This document shows positions 27,658 to 37,344 of a stretch of DNA of 64,000 nt, in pieces. The DNA comes from Aquitalea aquatica. Its GTDB lineage: Bacteria; Pseudomonadota; Gammaproteobacteria; Burkholderiales; Chromobacteriaceae. The position numbers and the translations under genes were made by a program. Where the stretch lies: positions 248,001 to 312,000 of the forward strand of contig NZ_JACERN010000039.1 of assembly GCF_013911085.1 (NCBI RefSeq), given 5' to 3'. The notes under the pieces are model-generated. The model was not told the origin of the DNA. It worked only from the letters and a program-made list of their open reading frames with translations, and searched no databases. Position 1 is the stretch's first letter. Every line of letters begins with the position of its first letter.

Positions 27658-28965
27658 GTGAATCTGGTTCAAAGCCTGATGGTGATTGCCGTACTGATTT
27701 TGATCAGTGCCTTCTTTTCCGTATCGGAAATCTCGCTGGCGGCGGCACGCAAAATAAAACTGCGGCAAATGGCCGAAGAGGGCGATATGCGCGCCGACCG
27801 CGTGCTCGCCTTGCAGGCGCAGCCGGGCTTGTTCTTTACCGTGGTGCAGATCGGCCTGAACGCCGTGGCCATCATGGCCGGTATCATGGGTGAAGCGGCC
27901 TTTACCCCCTATTTTGCCCAGGCGCTGCATCTGGTTTTTTCGGCTGACTGGGTGGAGCGGGTCAGCTTTCTGCTGTCTTTCGTCACCGTGACGGCCTTGT
28001 TCGTGCTGTTTGCCGATTTGATGCCCAAGCGGCTGGGCATGTCCGCGCCGGAGCAGATCGCCGTGCGCGTGGTACGGCCGATGCAGGCTTGCGTGAGGCT
28101 GTTCATGCCGCTGGTGTGGCTGTTCAACGGCATGGCCAATATGCTGTTCCGATTGTTTGGCCTGCCGACGGCACGGCCGGATGACCTGACCCCGGATGAT
28201 ATCGTCGCCATGATGGAGGCCGGTGCCGAGGCCGGTGTATTGCATCAGCAGGAGCATCACCTGATCGAAAACGTGTTCGAACTGGAAAGCCGTACCGTAC
28301 CCTCGTCCATGACCGCACGTGAAAGCGTGGTGTATTTCACCCTGCAGGAAGAGGAAAGCAGTATCAAGCGCAAGATCGCCGAAAGCCCGCACGCCAAGTA
28401 TCTGGTGTGTGACGGCGTGGTGGATGCCGTGGTGGGCTATGTCGATTCCAAGGATATCCTGACGCGGCTGGTGAACCAGCAAAGCGTGTCGATCAAGCGT
28501 GAGCTGACCATCCGCAATGTGCTGATCATTCCCGACAGCCTGACACTGTCCGAGCTGCTGGCGCGTTTCAAGGCCTCGCGCGAAGACTTTGCCGTGGTGA
28601 TGAACGAGTATGCGCTGGTGGTGGGCATCATCACCCTGAATGATGTGATGAGCACGGTGATGGGCGACCTGGTGACACAAAGCCAGGAAGACCAGATCGT
28701 GCAGCGCGATGCCGACAGCTGGCTGGTGGATGGCGCCTCGCCGGTGGAGGATGTATTGCGTGCGCTGGACATCGACAGTTTTCCGGATGACGAAAACTAC
28801 GAAACCATTGCCGGTTTCATGATGTATATGCTGCGCAAGATTCCCAAGCGCACCGACCATGTCGAGTACGCCGGCTACAAGTTCGAGGTGGTGGACATCG
28901 ACAACTACCGCATCGACCAGTTGCTGGTGACGCGGGTCACGCCGGTGCCGGCGCAGCAAGCCTGA
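27658..28965 (+). CDS. CNNM/CorC-type (UPF0053) membrane protein
   Basis: About 435 residues: an N-terminal DUF21/CNNM membrane domain with four helices (LMVIAVLILISAFFSVSEISLAAAR carries the typical FFSxSEISL block), a pair of CBS domains (AKYLVCDGVVDAVVGYVDSKDIL and the following half), and a C-terminal CorC/HlyC domain. Members are annotated as hemolysins for historical reasons; characterised ones act in Mg2+/Co2+ efflux or polyamine export, so the transport substrate here is unknown. A GTG start at 27658 is chosen because GGA lies before it and it begins directly ahead of the first helix; the frame is open to 27544. Confidence 0.9.
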   Translation: MNLVQSLMVIAVLILISAFFSVSEISLAAARKIKLRQMAEEGDMRADRVLALQAQPGLFFTVVQIGLNAVAIMAGIMGEAAFTPYFAQALHLVFSADWVERVSFLLSFVTVTALFVLFADLMPKRLGMSAPEQIAVRVVRPMQACVRLFMPLVWLFNGMANMLFRLFGLPTARPDDLTPDDIVAMMEAGAEAGVLHQQEHHLIENVFELESRTVPSSMTARESVVYFTLQEEESSIKRKIAESPHAKYLVCDGVVDAVVGYVDSKDILTRLVNQQSVSIKRELTIRNVLIIPDSLTLSELLARFKASREDFAVVMNEYALVVGIITLNDVMSTVMGDLVTQSQEDQIVQRDADSWLVDGASPVEDVLRALDIDSFPDDENYETIAGFMMYMLRKIPKRTDHVEYAGYKFEVVDIDNYRIDQLLVTRVTPVPAQQA

Positions 28966-28970
28966 GCCGG

Positions 28971-29006
28971 TTACGATTGCTTACACGGGCTTACAAGAGT
29001 CTCACA
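28971..29006 (+). promoter_or_regulatory. 10-bp-phased TTACA repeats upstream of the asr-like gene
   Basis: TTACG at 28971, TTACA at 28981, TTACA at 28991 and CTCACA at 29001: four elements exactly 10 bases apart. The TACA-N6-TACA spacing is that of the E. coli RstA box (TACATNTNGTTACA). A possible -10 TAAGAT lies at 29028-29033 with no -35, which fits an activator-dependent promoter. Confidence 0.55.
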
Positions 29007-29101
29007 GACGGGGCGGCGTCCCCTCCCTAAGATGCAGTTCATGGAGGCAGCAAACACACTGCCCCCGGAACTCAACAAAGTCGCCTTACGGGAGAATGAC
29101 C

Positions 29102-29401
29102 ATGAAAAAGATCGCCGCACTCGTCCTGACCGCTGTGTTTGGTCTCGCCTCCGCTGCCGGCTTTGCCGCTGATGCTTCCGCCCCTGCTGCCAAGCCTGCA
29201 GTGAGCGCGCCGGCCAAGCCCCATCATGCCAAACCGCATCAGGCCAAGAAACACCACGCCAAAAAACACCATCAGGTGAAGAAGGCTGCTTCGGCGCCGG
29301 CTGCACAAAAGGCCCAGTCTGCCAAGAAGCATGTGCATAAGCACCATCATCATCACGCCGCCAAGCATCACCAGCATGCCCCGCGCAAGCTGAACCAATA
29401 A
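29102..29401 (+). CDS. asr: Asr-like acid-shock protein, His/Lys/Ala-rich
   Basis: A 99-residue protein. MKKIAALVLTAVFGLASAAGFAADA is a signal peptide; the mature part is built of Ala, Lys, His, Pro and Gln, including AAQKAQSAKKH and clusters of HHH. E. coli Asr, a periplasmic acid-shock protein cleaved on acid exposure, has the same architecture with PAQKAQAAKKH repeats. Function probably concerns proton or metal buffering in the periplasm. ATG at 29102 is placed correctly after GGGAG at about 29090; an ATG two codons earlier is too close. Regulation by acid and RstA is suggested by the promoter repeats. Confidence 0.8.
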   Translation: MKKIAALVLTAVFGLASAAGFAADASAPAAKPAVSAPAKPHHAKPHQAKKHHAKKHHQVKKAASAPAAQKAQSAKKHVHKHHHHHAAKHHQHAPRKLNQ

Positions 29402-29445
29402 GTAATAAGCCGCACAGCGGCAGCTCACTCGCAGTAGTGCTCAAA

Positions 29446-29473
29446 AAAGAGGAGGCGCAAGCCTCCTCTTTTT
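29446..29473 (+). terminator. Terminator of the asr-like gene
   Basis: Eleven-base stem AAAGAGGAGGC / GCCTCCTCTTT with a GCAA loop, followed by TTT. Confidence 0.9.
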
Positions 29474-29500
29474 CATGCCCGCTCTTCCTCGCCTGGCTCT

Positions 29501-30037
29501 TCAGCCCAGCTCGGCCACCTTGCACACGCGCAGGGCTTGCGGGGTTTCATCCATATTGCGCCACACCCAGTTGAAGTGGGCCACCACCTGCTCGCCACTC
29601 AGTAGGGGACGGTTGCGGCAGGTGTGGGCATCTTCCAGTACGGTGACGGCATAGTCGTGCGACAGCGCACTGCGAATGGCGTAATCAATACAGAAGTCGG
29701 TAGCGGAGCCGCCTATCCACAGCTGGTGTATGCCCAGCTGCTGTAACAGCGCGTGCAGCTCGGGCCGGTAGAAGCTGTCGCCTACCGTCTTGTGCACCAC
29801 CAGGTCTTCAGGGAGTCGCTGCAAGGCCGGGTGGAGTGCCCAGCCGGCGCTGCCGGGGGCGAGGTCGGTGCCGGGCGGGCTATCGTGCTGCACGAAAATG
29901 ACGGGCATGCCCTGCTGACGGGCCAGGGCAATGGCCTGGTTCAGCCTGGCCAGTACCGCATCGGCCTGATAGGGTGGGGCGGGTTCGAACTGGGCTACTT
30001 GGACATCGACAATCAAGAGTGCGCTATCACGACGCAT
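29501..30037 (-). CDS. Isochorismatase-family cysteine hydrolase
   Basis: A 178-residue cysteine hydrolase. The catalytic triad is visible: Asp in SALLIVDVQ, Lys in VVHKTVGDSFY, and Cys in GGSATDFCIDYAIRSAL, with the adjacent cis-peptide region GGSAT. Members cleave nicotinamide, isochorismate, ureidoacrylate or other amides; nothing here defines the substrate. The ATG at 30037 is supported by GGAG seven to ten bases upstream on the minus strand; the frame is open 29 codons further. It is divergent from a GST gene. Confidence 0.92.
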   Translation of the reverse strand: MRRDSALLIVDVQVAQFEPAPPYQADAVLARLNQAIALARQQGMPVIFVQHDSPPGTDLAPGSAGWALHPALQRLPEDLVVHKTVGDSFYRPELHALLQQLGIHQLWIGGSATDFCIDYAIRSALSHDYAVTVLEDAHTCRNRPLLSGEQVVAHFNWVWRNMDETPQALRVCKVAELG

Positions 30038-30191
30038 GCTTCGCTCCAGTGGTTGGGGGGCTGGATGGTTGTAGCAGCAATATTGTCTGCACGACAAGCC
30101 TGATCTGGCACAAGTAATCGGCAAAAGAAAAATAATTTAATTGTCATTAATGCATACTGTGCAGCCAGGACAATCTTGTGCCAGGGTCGTC

Positions 30192-30944
30192 ATGCTCAAG
30201 CTCTATCAATTCGCCTTTTCCCACTTTTGCGAGAAAGCCTGCTGGGCGCTCGACTATAAACAGCAGCCCTTCGATACAGTTAATCTCTTGCCCGGCCTGC
30301 ATGTGCTGTGGAGCCGCCATCTGGCAAGCGGTACGTCGCTGCCCATCTTGAGTGATGGTGAATATATCGTGCAGGATTCTACCGCCATCATCGATTATCT
30401 GGAGCAGCGCTGGCCGCAGCCTGCGCTGACACCATCAGATCCCCATCTGGCTGCGCAGGCGCGGGAGTGGGAGCACTGGCTGGGAGAGGCAATCGGCGTG
30501 CCGCTGCGGCTGTGGTTTTATCGCCATGTACTGCCGCAGCGGCGCTATGCCATGGCCTTTTTGCTGCGTGCTGCCCCGGGTGGCCAGGGGTTGGTGTTTC
30601 AAGCGCTGTTCGGGTTGATCCGCCAGGCCATGTATTACAAGATGCACATTACCTCGCGCAGTGCGGCAGCGGCACTGCCGCAGTTGGAGCGGGCACTGGA
30701 CAAGCTGGAAACGGCCTTGCAGGGGCGTGACTATCTGGTGGGCGATAGCTTCAGCCGCGCAGATCTGACTGCTGCCGCATTACTGTGGCCCTTGTTGCCG
30801 TGGGAGGGCGATGAGGCAGCCATGCAGGCCCGTTTGCCCGAAGTGGTGTGGCAGTGGCGGCAGGGCTTTGTGCAGCGGCCCTTGTACGGCTGGTTGCAGC
30901 GCATGTACCGCCAGCATCGTCCGGCGTCTTGCATTCAGCCATGA
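30192..30944 (+). CDS. Glutathione S-transferase-like protein
   Basis: A 250-residue protein with an N-terminal thioredoxin-like GST domain (LKLYQFAFSHFCEKACWALDYK; a Ser/Cys-containing glutathione site; the SLPILSDGEYIVQDSTAIIDYLEQRWP block binds the gamma-glutamyl group) and an all-helical C-terminal domain ending GDSFSRADLTAAALLWPL, which includes the N-capping box. Function is probably glutathione-dependent detoxification. The ATG at 30192 begins the conserved domain; the frame is open to 30141. It ends at a terminator shared with the oxidoreductase gene on the opposite strand. Confidence 0.9.
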   Translation: MLKLYQFAFSHFCEKACWALDYKQQPFDTVNLLPGLHVLWSRHLASGTSLPILSDGEYIVQDSTAIIDYLEQRWPQPALTPSDPHLAAQAREWEHWLGEAIGVPLRLWFYRHVLPQRRYAMAFLLRAAPGGQGLVFQALFGLIRQAMYYKMHITSRSAAAALPQLERALDKLETALQGRDYLVGDSFSRADLTAAALLWPLLPWEGDEAAMQARLPEVVWQWRQGFVQRPLYGWLQRMYRQHRPASCIQP

Positions 30945-30977
30945 AAAAACCGCAGGCGGCAAAGCCTGCGGTTTTCT
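30944..30977. terminator. Bidirectional terminator
   Basis: Twelve-base stem AAAACCGCAGGC / GCCTGCGGTTTT around GGCAAA. U-tracts are available on both strands, serving the GST gene on plus and the large oxidoreductase on minus. Confidence 0.9.
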
Positions 30978-30999
30978 GTTGCTGCTCAGTGTGCGGAGC

Positions 31000-33900
31000 T
31001 TACAGCAGCACGCGTTCGATACCGCCGTTGCGGGCTTTTTCCACGTAGTCCTTCATCCAGTTCTTGCCCAGGATGTGCTTGGCCATTTCCACCACGATGT
31101 AGTCGGCCTCGGTACCGGTATCCGGGCTGTAGCGCGACAGGCCCTGCAGGCAGGACGGGCAGGAAGTGAGAATTTTCACCGGCTGCTCGGTGGCACCAAT
31201 CTTGGCCAGATCCTTGTTGATTTCTTCTTCCTTGCGCGAACGCACCTGGGTGGCAATGTCCGGACGGCTGGCGGCAAAAGTGCCGGATTCGCCGCAGCAG
31301 CGGTCACTCAGCGTCACGCCGCCACCCAGCAGCTTGTTGGCCACGTCCAGCGGCTGGTAAGCCTTCATCGGGGTATGGCAGGGGTCGTGGTACATATACT
31401 TCTGCCCGCCGATGCCTTCCAGCTTCAGGCCCTTTTCCATCAGGTATTCATGGATGTCGATGATGCGGCAGCCCGGGAAAATGTCCTCGAAACGGTATTT
31501 GGCCAGCTGGTCGTAGCAGGTGCCACAGCTCACCACCACGGTCTTGATGTCCAGATAGTTCAGCGTGTTGGCCAGGCGGTGGAACAACACGCGGTTTTCC
31601 GTGGTGATGGCTTCACCCTTGTCGGCATAGCCGGCCGAAGTCTGCGGGTAACCGCAGCACAGATAGCCCGGCGGCAGCACGGTCTGGGTGCCGACATGCC
31701 ACAACATGGCCTGGGTGGCGAGGCCCACCTGGCTGAACAGACGCTCCGAGCCGCAGCCAGGGAAGTAGAACACCGCTTCGGCGTCTTCGGCCAACTGCGG
31801 GTTGCGGATCACCGGTACCACATTGGCGTCTTCCACATCCAGCAGGGCGCGCGCGGTTTTCTTGGGCAGGCCACCCGGCATCGGTTTGTTGATGAAATGA
31901 ATCACCTGCTGCTTGATCGGCGCCTTGCCCACGGTGGACGGTGGTTGCTTGGTCTGCGCGCCGGTCAGGTGCAGCTTTTTGCCCACGCTGTAGCCCAGGC
32001 GCTGTGCCTTGTAGGCAAAGCCCACCAGGCCGCCACGGATGGCCTTGATGGTGGCCGGGTCCTTGACGGTGAGGAAGGCCATGCCCAGCGCGGTGCCGGG
32101 GTTGAAGCGCTTGTTGCCGGTCTTGCGCAGGAAGTTGCGCATGGCGACCGAGACATCACCGAAGTCGATCTTCACCGGGCAGGGCTTCACGCAGCGGTGG
32201 CAGACCGTGCAGTGGTCGGCCACGTCGGACAGCTCGTCAAAATGCTTGAGGCTGACGCCACGGCGGGTTTGTTCTTCGTAGAGGAAGGCCTCGGTCAACA
32301 GGCCGACGCCGAGAATCTTGTTACGCGGGCTGTACAGCAGATTGGCACGCGGCACGTGGGTGGAGCACACCGGCTTGCACTTGCCGCAGCGCAGGCAGTC
32401 CTTGACGCTGTTGGAGATGCTGCCGATGTCGGACTGTTCCAGAATCAGCGATTCCGCGCCCAGCAATTCGAAGGACGGGGTATAGGCCATGGACAGGTCG
32501 GCCCCCGGCAACAGCTTGCCCTTGTTGAAATGGCCCTTGGGGTCGATGCGCTGCTTGTAGGCGCGGAAGGGGGCGATTTCTTCTTCGGTGAGGAATTCCA
32601 GCTTGGTGATGCCAATGCCGTGCTCACCGGAAATCACGCCGTTCAGGCTGCGTGCCAGCTCCATGATGCGCGCCACCGCCTTGTGCGCGGTTTGCAGCAT
32701 GTCGTAGTCGTCGGAGTTGACCGGCAGGTTGGTGTGCACATTGCCATCGCCGGCGTGCATGTGCAGCGCCACGAACACGCGACCGCGCAGCACCTTCTGA
32801 TGCAGGGCATGCACGGCATCCAGGATGGGCGCATCGGCCTTGCCGGAGAACAGGCTTTCCAGATCGTTCAGCAGTTCGTCTTTCCAGCTGACGCGCAGCT
32901 GGAAGTCGCGCATGGCGATAAACAGGGTGGCTGGCGTGGCATTGGCATCGACCAGCGGTGCATCTGGCCATTGCGCGCGGTACTGGGCAAACGGTGCGTC
33001 CAGATTGTCCAGCAGCCACTGCCAGCGTTGGCGCAGCGTGGCAATCAGCTCCAGCGCGGTACCACGACGCTCGCCGATGATTTCATCGGCAGAAACCGCA
33101 CCGCCTTCGGTATCCACCGGCAGGCGGCCATGGAAGTATTCGGTGAGGGTGTCCAGCAGGCGCAGCTTGTTGGCGACGGACAGCTCGATATTGATGCGTT
33201 CGATGCCGTCGGAGTAGTCGCCCAGACGCGGCAGCGGAATCACCACGTCTTCGTTGATCTTGAAGGCATTGGTGTGGCGGGCAATGGCGGCGGTGCGCGA
33301 ACGGTCCAGCCAGAACTTCTTGCGCGCCTCGGCGGTGACGGCGATAAAGCCTTCGCCGGTACGGGCATTGGCATAGCGCACCACCTGGCTGGCGGCTTCG
33401 GCTACGGCGTTTTCATCGTTGGAGACGATGTCGGCGATCAGCACCATCTTGGGCCGGCCCTTGCTCTTGGCCTTGGTGGCATAGCCCACGGCGCGGACAT
33501 AGCGCCAGTCCAGATGCTCGAGGCCGGCCAGCTGCACGCCAGCCTTGCAGCCTGCGCCATCCGGCTTGAAGTAGTCGGTGATTTCCACGATGGCCGGGGT
33601 GGCCTGGGCGACCGTGCCGAAGAACTCCAGGCAGACGGTGCGGGTGTGCGCCGGCATCTTGTGCAGCACGAAGCGTGCGCTGGTGATGATGCCGTCGGTG
33701 CCTTCCTTTTGCACGCCAGGCAGGCCGGACAGGAATTTGTCGGTGACGTCCTTGCCCAGACCCACCTTGCGGAAAGAGGGGCCGGGGATGTCCAGCTGTT
33801 CGGTGGACAGGACGGTCTTGTCATCATCCTTGAAGCGGGTGATGCGGAAGCTGGCGACATCGATGTCGTGGATCTTGCCGTAGTTGTGGGCCAGGCGTTC

Positions 33901-34842
33901 GATGAACATCCAGTTGCCATCGGTATCCACCATTTTCCAGCTGGCCAGGTTGTCCAGCGCAGTACCCCACAGCACGGCCTTCTTGCCGCCGGCATTCATG
34001 GCGACGTTGCCGCCGATACAGGAGGCTTCGGCCGAGGTCGGGTCTACCGCAAACACCAAGCCGGCGGCACTGGCTGCTTCCGATACCCGGGCAGTGACCA
34101 CGCCAGCGCCACACTGAATGGTGGCGCGCTCGCCATCCAGACCCGGCAGGCCGATGTATTCCACGCCATTGTGCTGCACCAGTTTTTCGGTGTTGATCAC
34201 CGCGCTGCGGCGATCCAGCGGCACGGCACCACCGGTGTAGCCGGTACCACCACCACGCGGGATGATGGTCAGTTCCAGTTCGATCAGCGCACGCACCAGC
34301 GGGGCGATTTCTTCTTCGGTATCCGGCGACAGCACCACGAAGGGGTATTCGACACGCCAGTCGGTGGCGTCAGTCACGTGCGACACGCGGGCCAAACCGT
34401 CGAACAGGATGTTGTCCTTGCGGGTATGGCGCGACAGTTTCTTCAGGATGGCCTGGCGCAGCTCGCGCGTTTCGGCAAACTGCTGGGCAAAGCGGTCTAC
34501 CGCTTCGCGGGCCGCTGCGATCAGCCGGCCCACCTTGTCATTGCCCTCGCGGCGTTTTTCCACTTCCTGCAGGCGGTGGTGCATGGCTTCCACCAGCGCC
34601 GACAGGCGCTTGGGATTGTCCAGCAGGTCGTCCACCAGATAGGGGTTGCGATCCACTACCCAGATGTCGCCCAGCACCTCGAACAGCATGCGGGCGGAGC
34701 GGCCGGTCTTGCGCTCGCTGCGCAACTCTTCCAGCAGTGCCCACATGGGCTCGCCCAGAAGCCGGATGAAGATTTCCCGGTCCGAATACGATGTGTAGTT
34801 GTAAGGAATCTCGCGAAGACGCTGCTGGTTGCTGGTGGTCAT
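31000..34842 (-). CDS. Large FAD/FMN- and Fe-S-binding oxidoreductase (DUF3683, FAD_binding_4, Fer4, CCG)
   Basis: 1280 residues. Domains in order: an N-terminal DUF3683 region ([19 protein letters not shown]), a FAD-binding PCMH domain with [18 protein letters not shown], a FAD-oxidase C-terminal domain with [15 protein letters not shown] and GEHGIGITK, two [4Fe-4S] motifs ([11 protein letters not shown] and [14 protein letters not shown]) and two cysteine-rich CCG domains (FYFPGCGSE...[10 protein letters not shown] and SCGTCYDQL...CCGESGTFA). This is a fusion of GlcD/D-lactate-dehydrogenase and GlpC-type modules; the substrate is probably a 2-hydroxy acid passing electrons to quinone. In related E. 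coli YdiJ the substrate is 2-hydroxyglutarate-like. It is alone in its transcription unit. Confidence 0.95.
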   Translation of the reverse strand: MTTSNQQRLREIPYNYTSYSDREIFIRLLGEPMWALLEELRSERKTGRSARMLFEVLGDIWVVDRNPYLVDDLLDNPKRLSALVEAMHHRLQEVEKRREGNDKVGRLIAAAREAVDRFAQQFAETRELRQAILKKLSRHTRKDNILFDGLARVSHVTDATDWRVEYPFVVLSPDTEEEIAPLVRALIELELTIIPRGGGTGYTGGAVPLDRRSAVINTEKLVQHNGVEYIGLPGLDGERATIQCGAGVVTARVSEAASAAGLVFAVDPTSAEASCIGGNVAMNAGGKKAVLWGTALDNLASWKMVDTDGNWMFIERLAHNYGKIHDIDVASFRITRFKDDDKTVLSTEQLDIPGPSFRKVGLGKDVTDKFLSGLPGVQKEGTDGIITSARFVLHKMPAHTRTVCLEFFGTVAQATPAIVEITDYFKPDGAGCKAGVQLAGLEHLDWRYVRAVGYATKAKSKGRPKMVLIADIVSNDENAVAEAASQVVRYANARTGEGFIAVTAEARKKFWLDRSRTAAIARHTNAFKINEDVVIPLPRLGDYSDGIERINIELSVANKLRLLDTLTEYFHGRLPVDTEGGAVSADEIIGERRGTALELIATLRQRWQWLLDNLDAPFAQYRAQWPDAPLVDANATPATLFIAMRDFQLRVSWKDELLNDLESLFSGKADAPILDAVHALHQKVLRGRVFVALHMHAGDGNVHTNLPVNSDDYDMLQTAHKAVARIMELARSLNGVISGEHGIGITKLEFLTEEEIAPFRAYKQRIDPKGHFNKGKLLPGADLSMAYTPSFELLGAESLILEQSDIGSISNSVKDCLRCGKCKPVCSTHVPRANLLYSPRNKILGVGLLTEAFLYEEQTRRGVSLKHFDELSDVADHCTVCHRCVKPCPVKIDFGDVSVAMRNFLRKTGNKRFNPGTALGMAFLTVKDPATIKAIRGGLVGFAYKAQRLGYSVGKKLHLTGAQTKQPPSTVGKAPIKQQVIHFINKPMPGGLPKKTARALLDVEDANVVPVIRNPQLAEDAEAVFYFPGCGSERLFSQVGLATQAMLWHVGTQTVLPPGYLCCGYPQTSAGYADKGEAITTENRVLFHRLANTLNYLDIKTVVVSCGTCYDQLAKYRFEDIFPGCRIIDIHEYLMEKGLKLEGIGGQKYMYHDPCHTPMKAYQPLDVANKLLGGGVTLSDRCCGESGTFAASRPDIATQVRSRKEEEINKDLAKIGATEQPVKILTSCPSCLQGLSRYSPDTGTEADYIVVEMAKHILGKNWMKDYVEKARNGGIERVLL

Positions 34843-35010
34843 GGTCCGTGCTGCAGTAATTGTTTGAATATATTACCGGCTAGTTTAGCCCAATTGCTGC
34901 GTTGCGAAAAATGCCGCATGCGTCATTTTCTCATTTTGACGTGAAGATATCCGGGTAAATTGGATGTTGTCGGACAATATTGGCCGTGATGTGCTAAAGC
35001 CTTGCCGCAA

Positions 35011-35040
35011 AAGGAAAAGCCCCTGTTATCAACAGGGGCT
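35011..35040 (-). terminator. Terminator of the lptD-surA-pdxA operon
   Basis: Perfect ten-base stem AGCCCCTGTT (35018-35027) and AACAGGGGCT (35031-35040), followed on the minus strand by TTTTCCTT. Confidence 0.9.
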
Positions 35041-35060
35041 GCGTTATACGGCATGCGCTG

Positions 35061-36050
35061 TTATTGCCGGTTCTGTGCCAGTTGCTCGGCGAGCTTGACG
35101 GCCTCGAACAGGCTGCCGGGGTCGGCGCGACCGCTGCCGGCCAGGTCCAGCGCGGTACCGTGATCCACCGAGGTGCGGATGATGGGCAGGCCCAGCGTGA
35201 TATTGATGCCGGCACCGAAGCTGGCGTATTTGAGCACCGGCAGGCCCTGGTCGTGATACATGGCCAGCACGGCATCGGCCTGGGCCAGCTTGTCGGGATT
35301 GAACAGGGTATCGGCCGGCAGTGGACCGATCAGCTGCATGCCTTCGGCGCGCAACTGTTGCAATACCGGTTCGATGATGTCGATTTCCTCGCGCCCCATG
35401 TGGCCGGATTCGCCGGCATGCGGGTTGAGGCCGGCGACCAGGATGCGCGGCGAGGGCAGGCCGAATTTCTGTTGCAGATCGGCATGCAGGATGCGGATGA
35501 CGGCTTCCAGCTCCGCTGTGGTGATGGCGTCGGCAACAGCCCGCAGCGGCAGATGGGTGGTGACCAGTGCCACCCGCATGCCGGCACCTGCCAGCATCAT
35601 CACCACGCGCGGCGTGCCGGTGTGCTCGGCCAGATATTCGGTATGTCCGCTAAAGGGCACGCCGGCATCGTTGATCACCCCCTTGTGCACCGGGGCGGTG
35701 ACCATGGCGGCAAACTCACCGGACAGGCAGCCAGCTATCGCCACATCCAGGGTGTTCAGTACATAGCGGGCATTGGCTTGATCCAGCTGGCCGGGGGTGA
35801 CCGCTGCGGCCAGCGGCACATGTTGCACTTCCAGTACGCCGGCCGGGGCAGCCGCCTGCCCGGGCAGGTAGGGCTGAAAGCGCAGGCTGTTCAGCCCCAG
35901 CTGTGCCGCTCTTTGCTGCAAGAGTGACAGGTCAGCAATGATGACCCGCCGTGCGCCGTCGCTGTGGCCTGCCAGTTGCAGGACCAGATCCGGGCCGATG
36001 CCGGCTGGCTCGCCTGCAGTGATGGCCAGCACGGGGCGGGTATCAGTCAT
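35061..36050 (-). CDS. pdxA: 4-hydroxythreonine-4-phosphate dehydrogenase
   Basis: NAD(P)+-dependent enzyme of the DXP-dependent pyridoxal-phosphate pathway; its product condenses in the PdxJ reaction. The 329-residue protein has [35 protein letters not shown] (metal-ligand histidine), [16 protein letters not shown] and [12 protein letters not shown] with two more metal-binding histidines. Its start lies two bases from the surA stop, so it is in the same operon. In E. coli rsmA follows pdxA; here a terminator follows and no rsmA is present. Confidence 0.97.
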   Translation of the reverse strand: MTDTRPVLAITAGEPAGIGPDLVLQLAGHSDGARRVIIADLSLLQQRAAQLGLNSLRFQPYLPGQAAAPAGVLEVQHVPLAAAVTPGQLDQANARYVLNTLDVAIAGCLSGEFAAMVTAPVHKGVINDAGVPFSGHTEYLAEHTGTPRVVMMLAGAGMRVALVTTHLPLRAVADAITTAELEAVIRILHADLQQKFGLPSPRILVAGLNPHAGESGHMGREEIDIIEPVLQQLRAEGMQLIGPLPADTLFNPDKLAQADAVLAMYHDQGLPVLKYASFGAGINITLGLPIIRTSVDHGTALDLAGSGRADPGSLFEAVKLAEQLAQNRQ

Positions 36051-36052
36051 GC

Positions 36053-37342
36053 TTACTTGTCGTCCAGGCGTTCTTCAACAAAGGCGGAGTCGCGCAGCTG
36101 GCGTACCCAGTCCAGATAAGCCTGGTCGAGCTTGCGCAGGCGCAGTTGCTGTTTGATGGTCTGGCGTTCGCGGTCGGCCGAGACATCCTGATTGCGTTTG
36201 GCTTCAACCAGGATCAGGTGCCAGCCAAAGGGGCTGCGTACCGGTTCGGACACCGTGCCTACCGGCAGGGCCAGCATGGCTTTTTCAAATTCCGGCACCA
36301 TGTCGCCCTTGTTCACCCAGCCCAGATCGCCGCCTTTGACATTGCTGCCGTCTTCGGAATAAAGCTTGGCCATTTCGGAGAATTTGGCGCCACGCAGAAT
36401 GCGGTCGCGAATCTGCAGGATGCGGTTCTTGGCATCGGCATCCGATACGGCTTCGTTGGTGCGGATCAGGATGTGCGAGGTGTGGTATTGCTCCACCAGC
36501 AGCGGCTGGTTGCCACTGCGCTTTTCAAGCAGCTGGAAAATCATGAAGCCCTGGGCGGTGCGGATGACACCGGTGTGCTGACCGGGATTCAGCTGATCCA
36601 GCATGGAGACGAATTCCGGCGGCAGCGTGGCAGCCGGACGCCAGCCCAGATCGCCCCCCTTGATGCCGTTGGGGGCGTCGGAGTAACTGGCAGCGACCTT
36701 GGCAAAGGGCTGCTTGTCGTTCAGCTCGCCCAGTGCCTTGTTGGCCTTGGCCGACAGGGTATCCAGCTGTTTGGCATCGGCACGCTCGGGTGTGCTGATC
36801 AGGATGGTGGCCAGGTGGTATTCGCTGCGATTGGCGCTCTGAGCGCTTTTCAGTACCTGGTCCACTTCGCTGTCGGTGACATTGATACGTGAGCCGATTT
36901 CATTGTTCTTCAGCCGTGCCAGTACGATTTCGCGGCGGATTTCTTCGCGGAAGCGGGCAAATGGCACCCCTTCCTTGGCCAGTTGTGCCTGCAGACCTTT
37001 GACATCCAGCTTGTTCTGTTTGGCCAGATCAGCAATGGCCTGGTCAAGATCATGCTCGTCTACACGCATGCCATTGCTGTTGGCATACTCCATTTGCACT
37101 TGTTCGGTGATCATCTGCTCCAGTACCTGGCGTGCCAGAATGTCGCGCGCAGGCGGGGTGACGTTCTGACCCTTCAGTTGCTGGATGGCGGCATCGATGC
37201 GGTTTTGCAGGTCGATATTGGTGATGACGGTCTTGTTGACCACGGCCACGATGCGATCCAGCTCGTTGACCGGGGACGCCGGCGCCGCATGGGTCGTCTG
37301 GACAATGGTTGCGATCAACAGGGCAAGCAGGGTTTTTTTCAT
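36053..37342 (-). CDS. surA: Periplasmic chaperone and peptidyl-prolyl isomerase SurA
   Basis: Escorts unfolded outer-membrane proteins, including LptD, to the BAM complex. The 429-residue product has a signal peptide ([19 protein letters not shown]), an N-terminal chaperone domain ([24 protein letters not shown]), two parvulin domains beginning at about residues 170 and 280 (YHLATILI and YHTSHILI, each ending in GGDLGW), and a short C-terminal helix. ATG at 37342 is preferred over an upstream TTG. It is two bases after lptD, a conserved coupling of chaperone and client. Confidence 0.97.
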   Translation of the reverse strand: MKKTLLALLIATIVQTTHAAPASPVNELDRIVAVVNKTVITNIDLQNRIDAAIQQLKGQNVTPPARDILARQVLEQMITEQVQMEYANSNGMRVDEHDLDQAIADLAKQNKLDVKGLQAQLAKEGVPFARFREEIRREIVLARLKNNEIGSRINVTDSEVDQVLKSAQSANRSEYHLATILISTPERADAKQLDTLSAKANKALGELNDKQPFAKVAASYSDAPNGIKGGDLGWRPAATLPPEFVSMLDQLNPGQHTGVIRTAQGFMIFQLLEKRSGNQPLLVEQYHTSHILIRTNEAVSDADAKNRILQIRDRILRGAKFSEMAKLYSEDGSNVKGGDLGWVNKGDMVPEFEKAMLALPVGTVSEPVRSPFGWHLILVEAKRNQDVSADRERQTIKQQLRLRKLDQAYLDWVRQLRDSAFVEERLDDK

Positions 37343-37344
37343 GG

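Noticed and set aside
27637-28959. A 440-codon open frame on the minus strand
   Set aside because: Antisense of the CNNM/CorC gene; histidine- and glutamine-rich without any domain.
30811-34944. A 1377-codon open frame on the plus strand
   Set aside because: It lies opposite the oxidoreductase gene, which has complete domains and motifs. The plus-strand product is rich in Gly, His, Gln and Arg without domains, as expected for antisense of a GC-rich gene.
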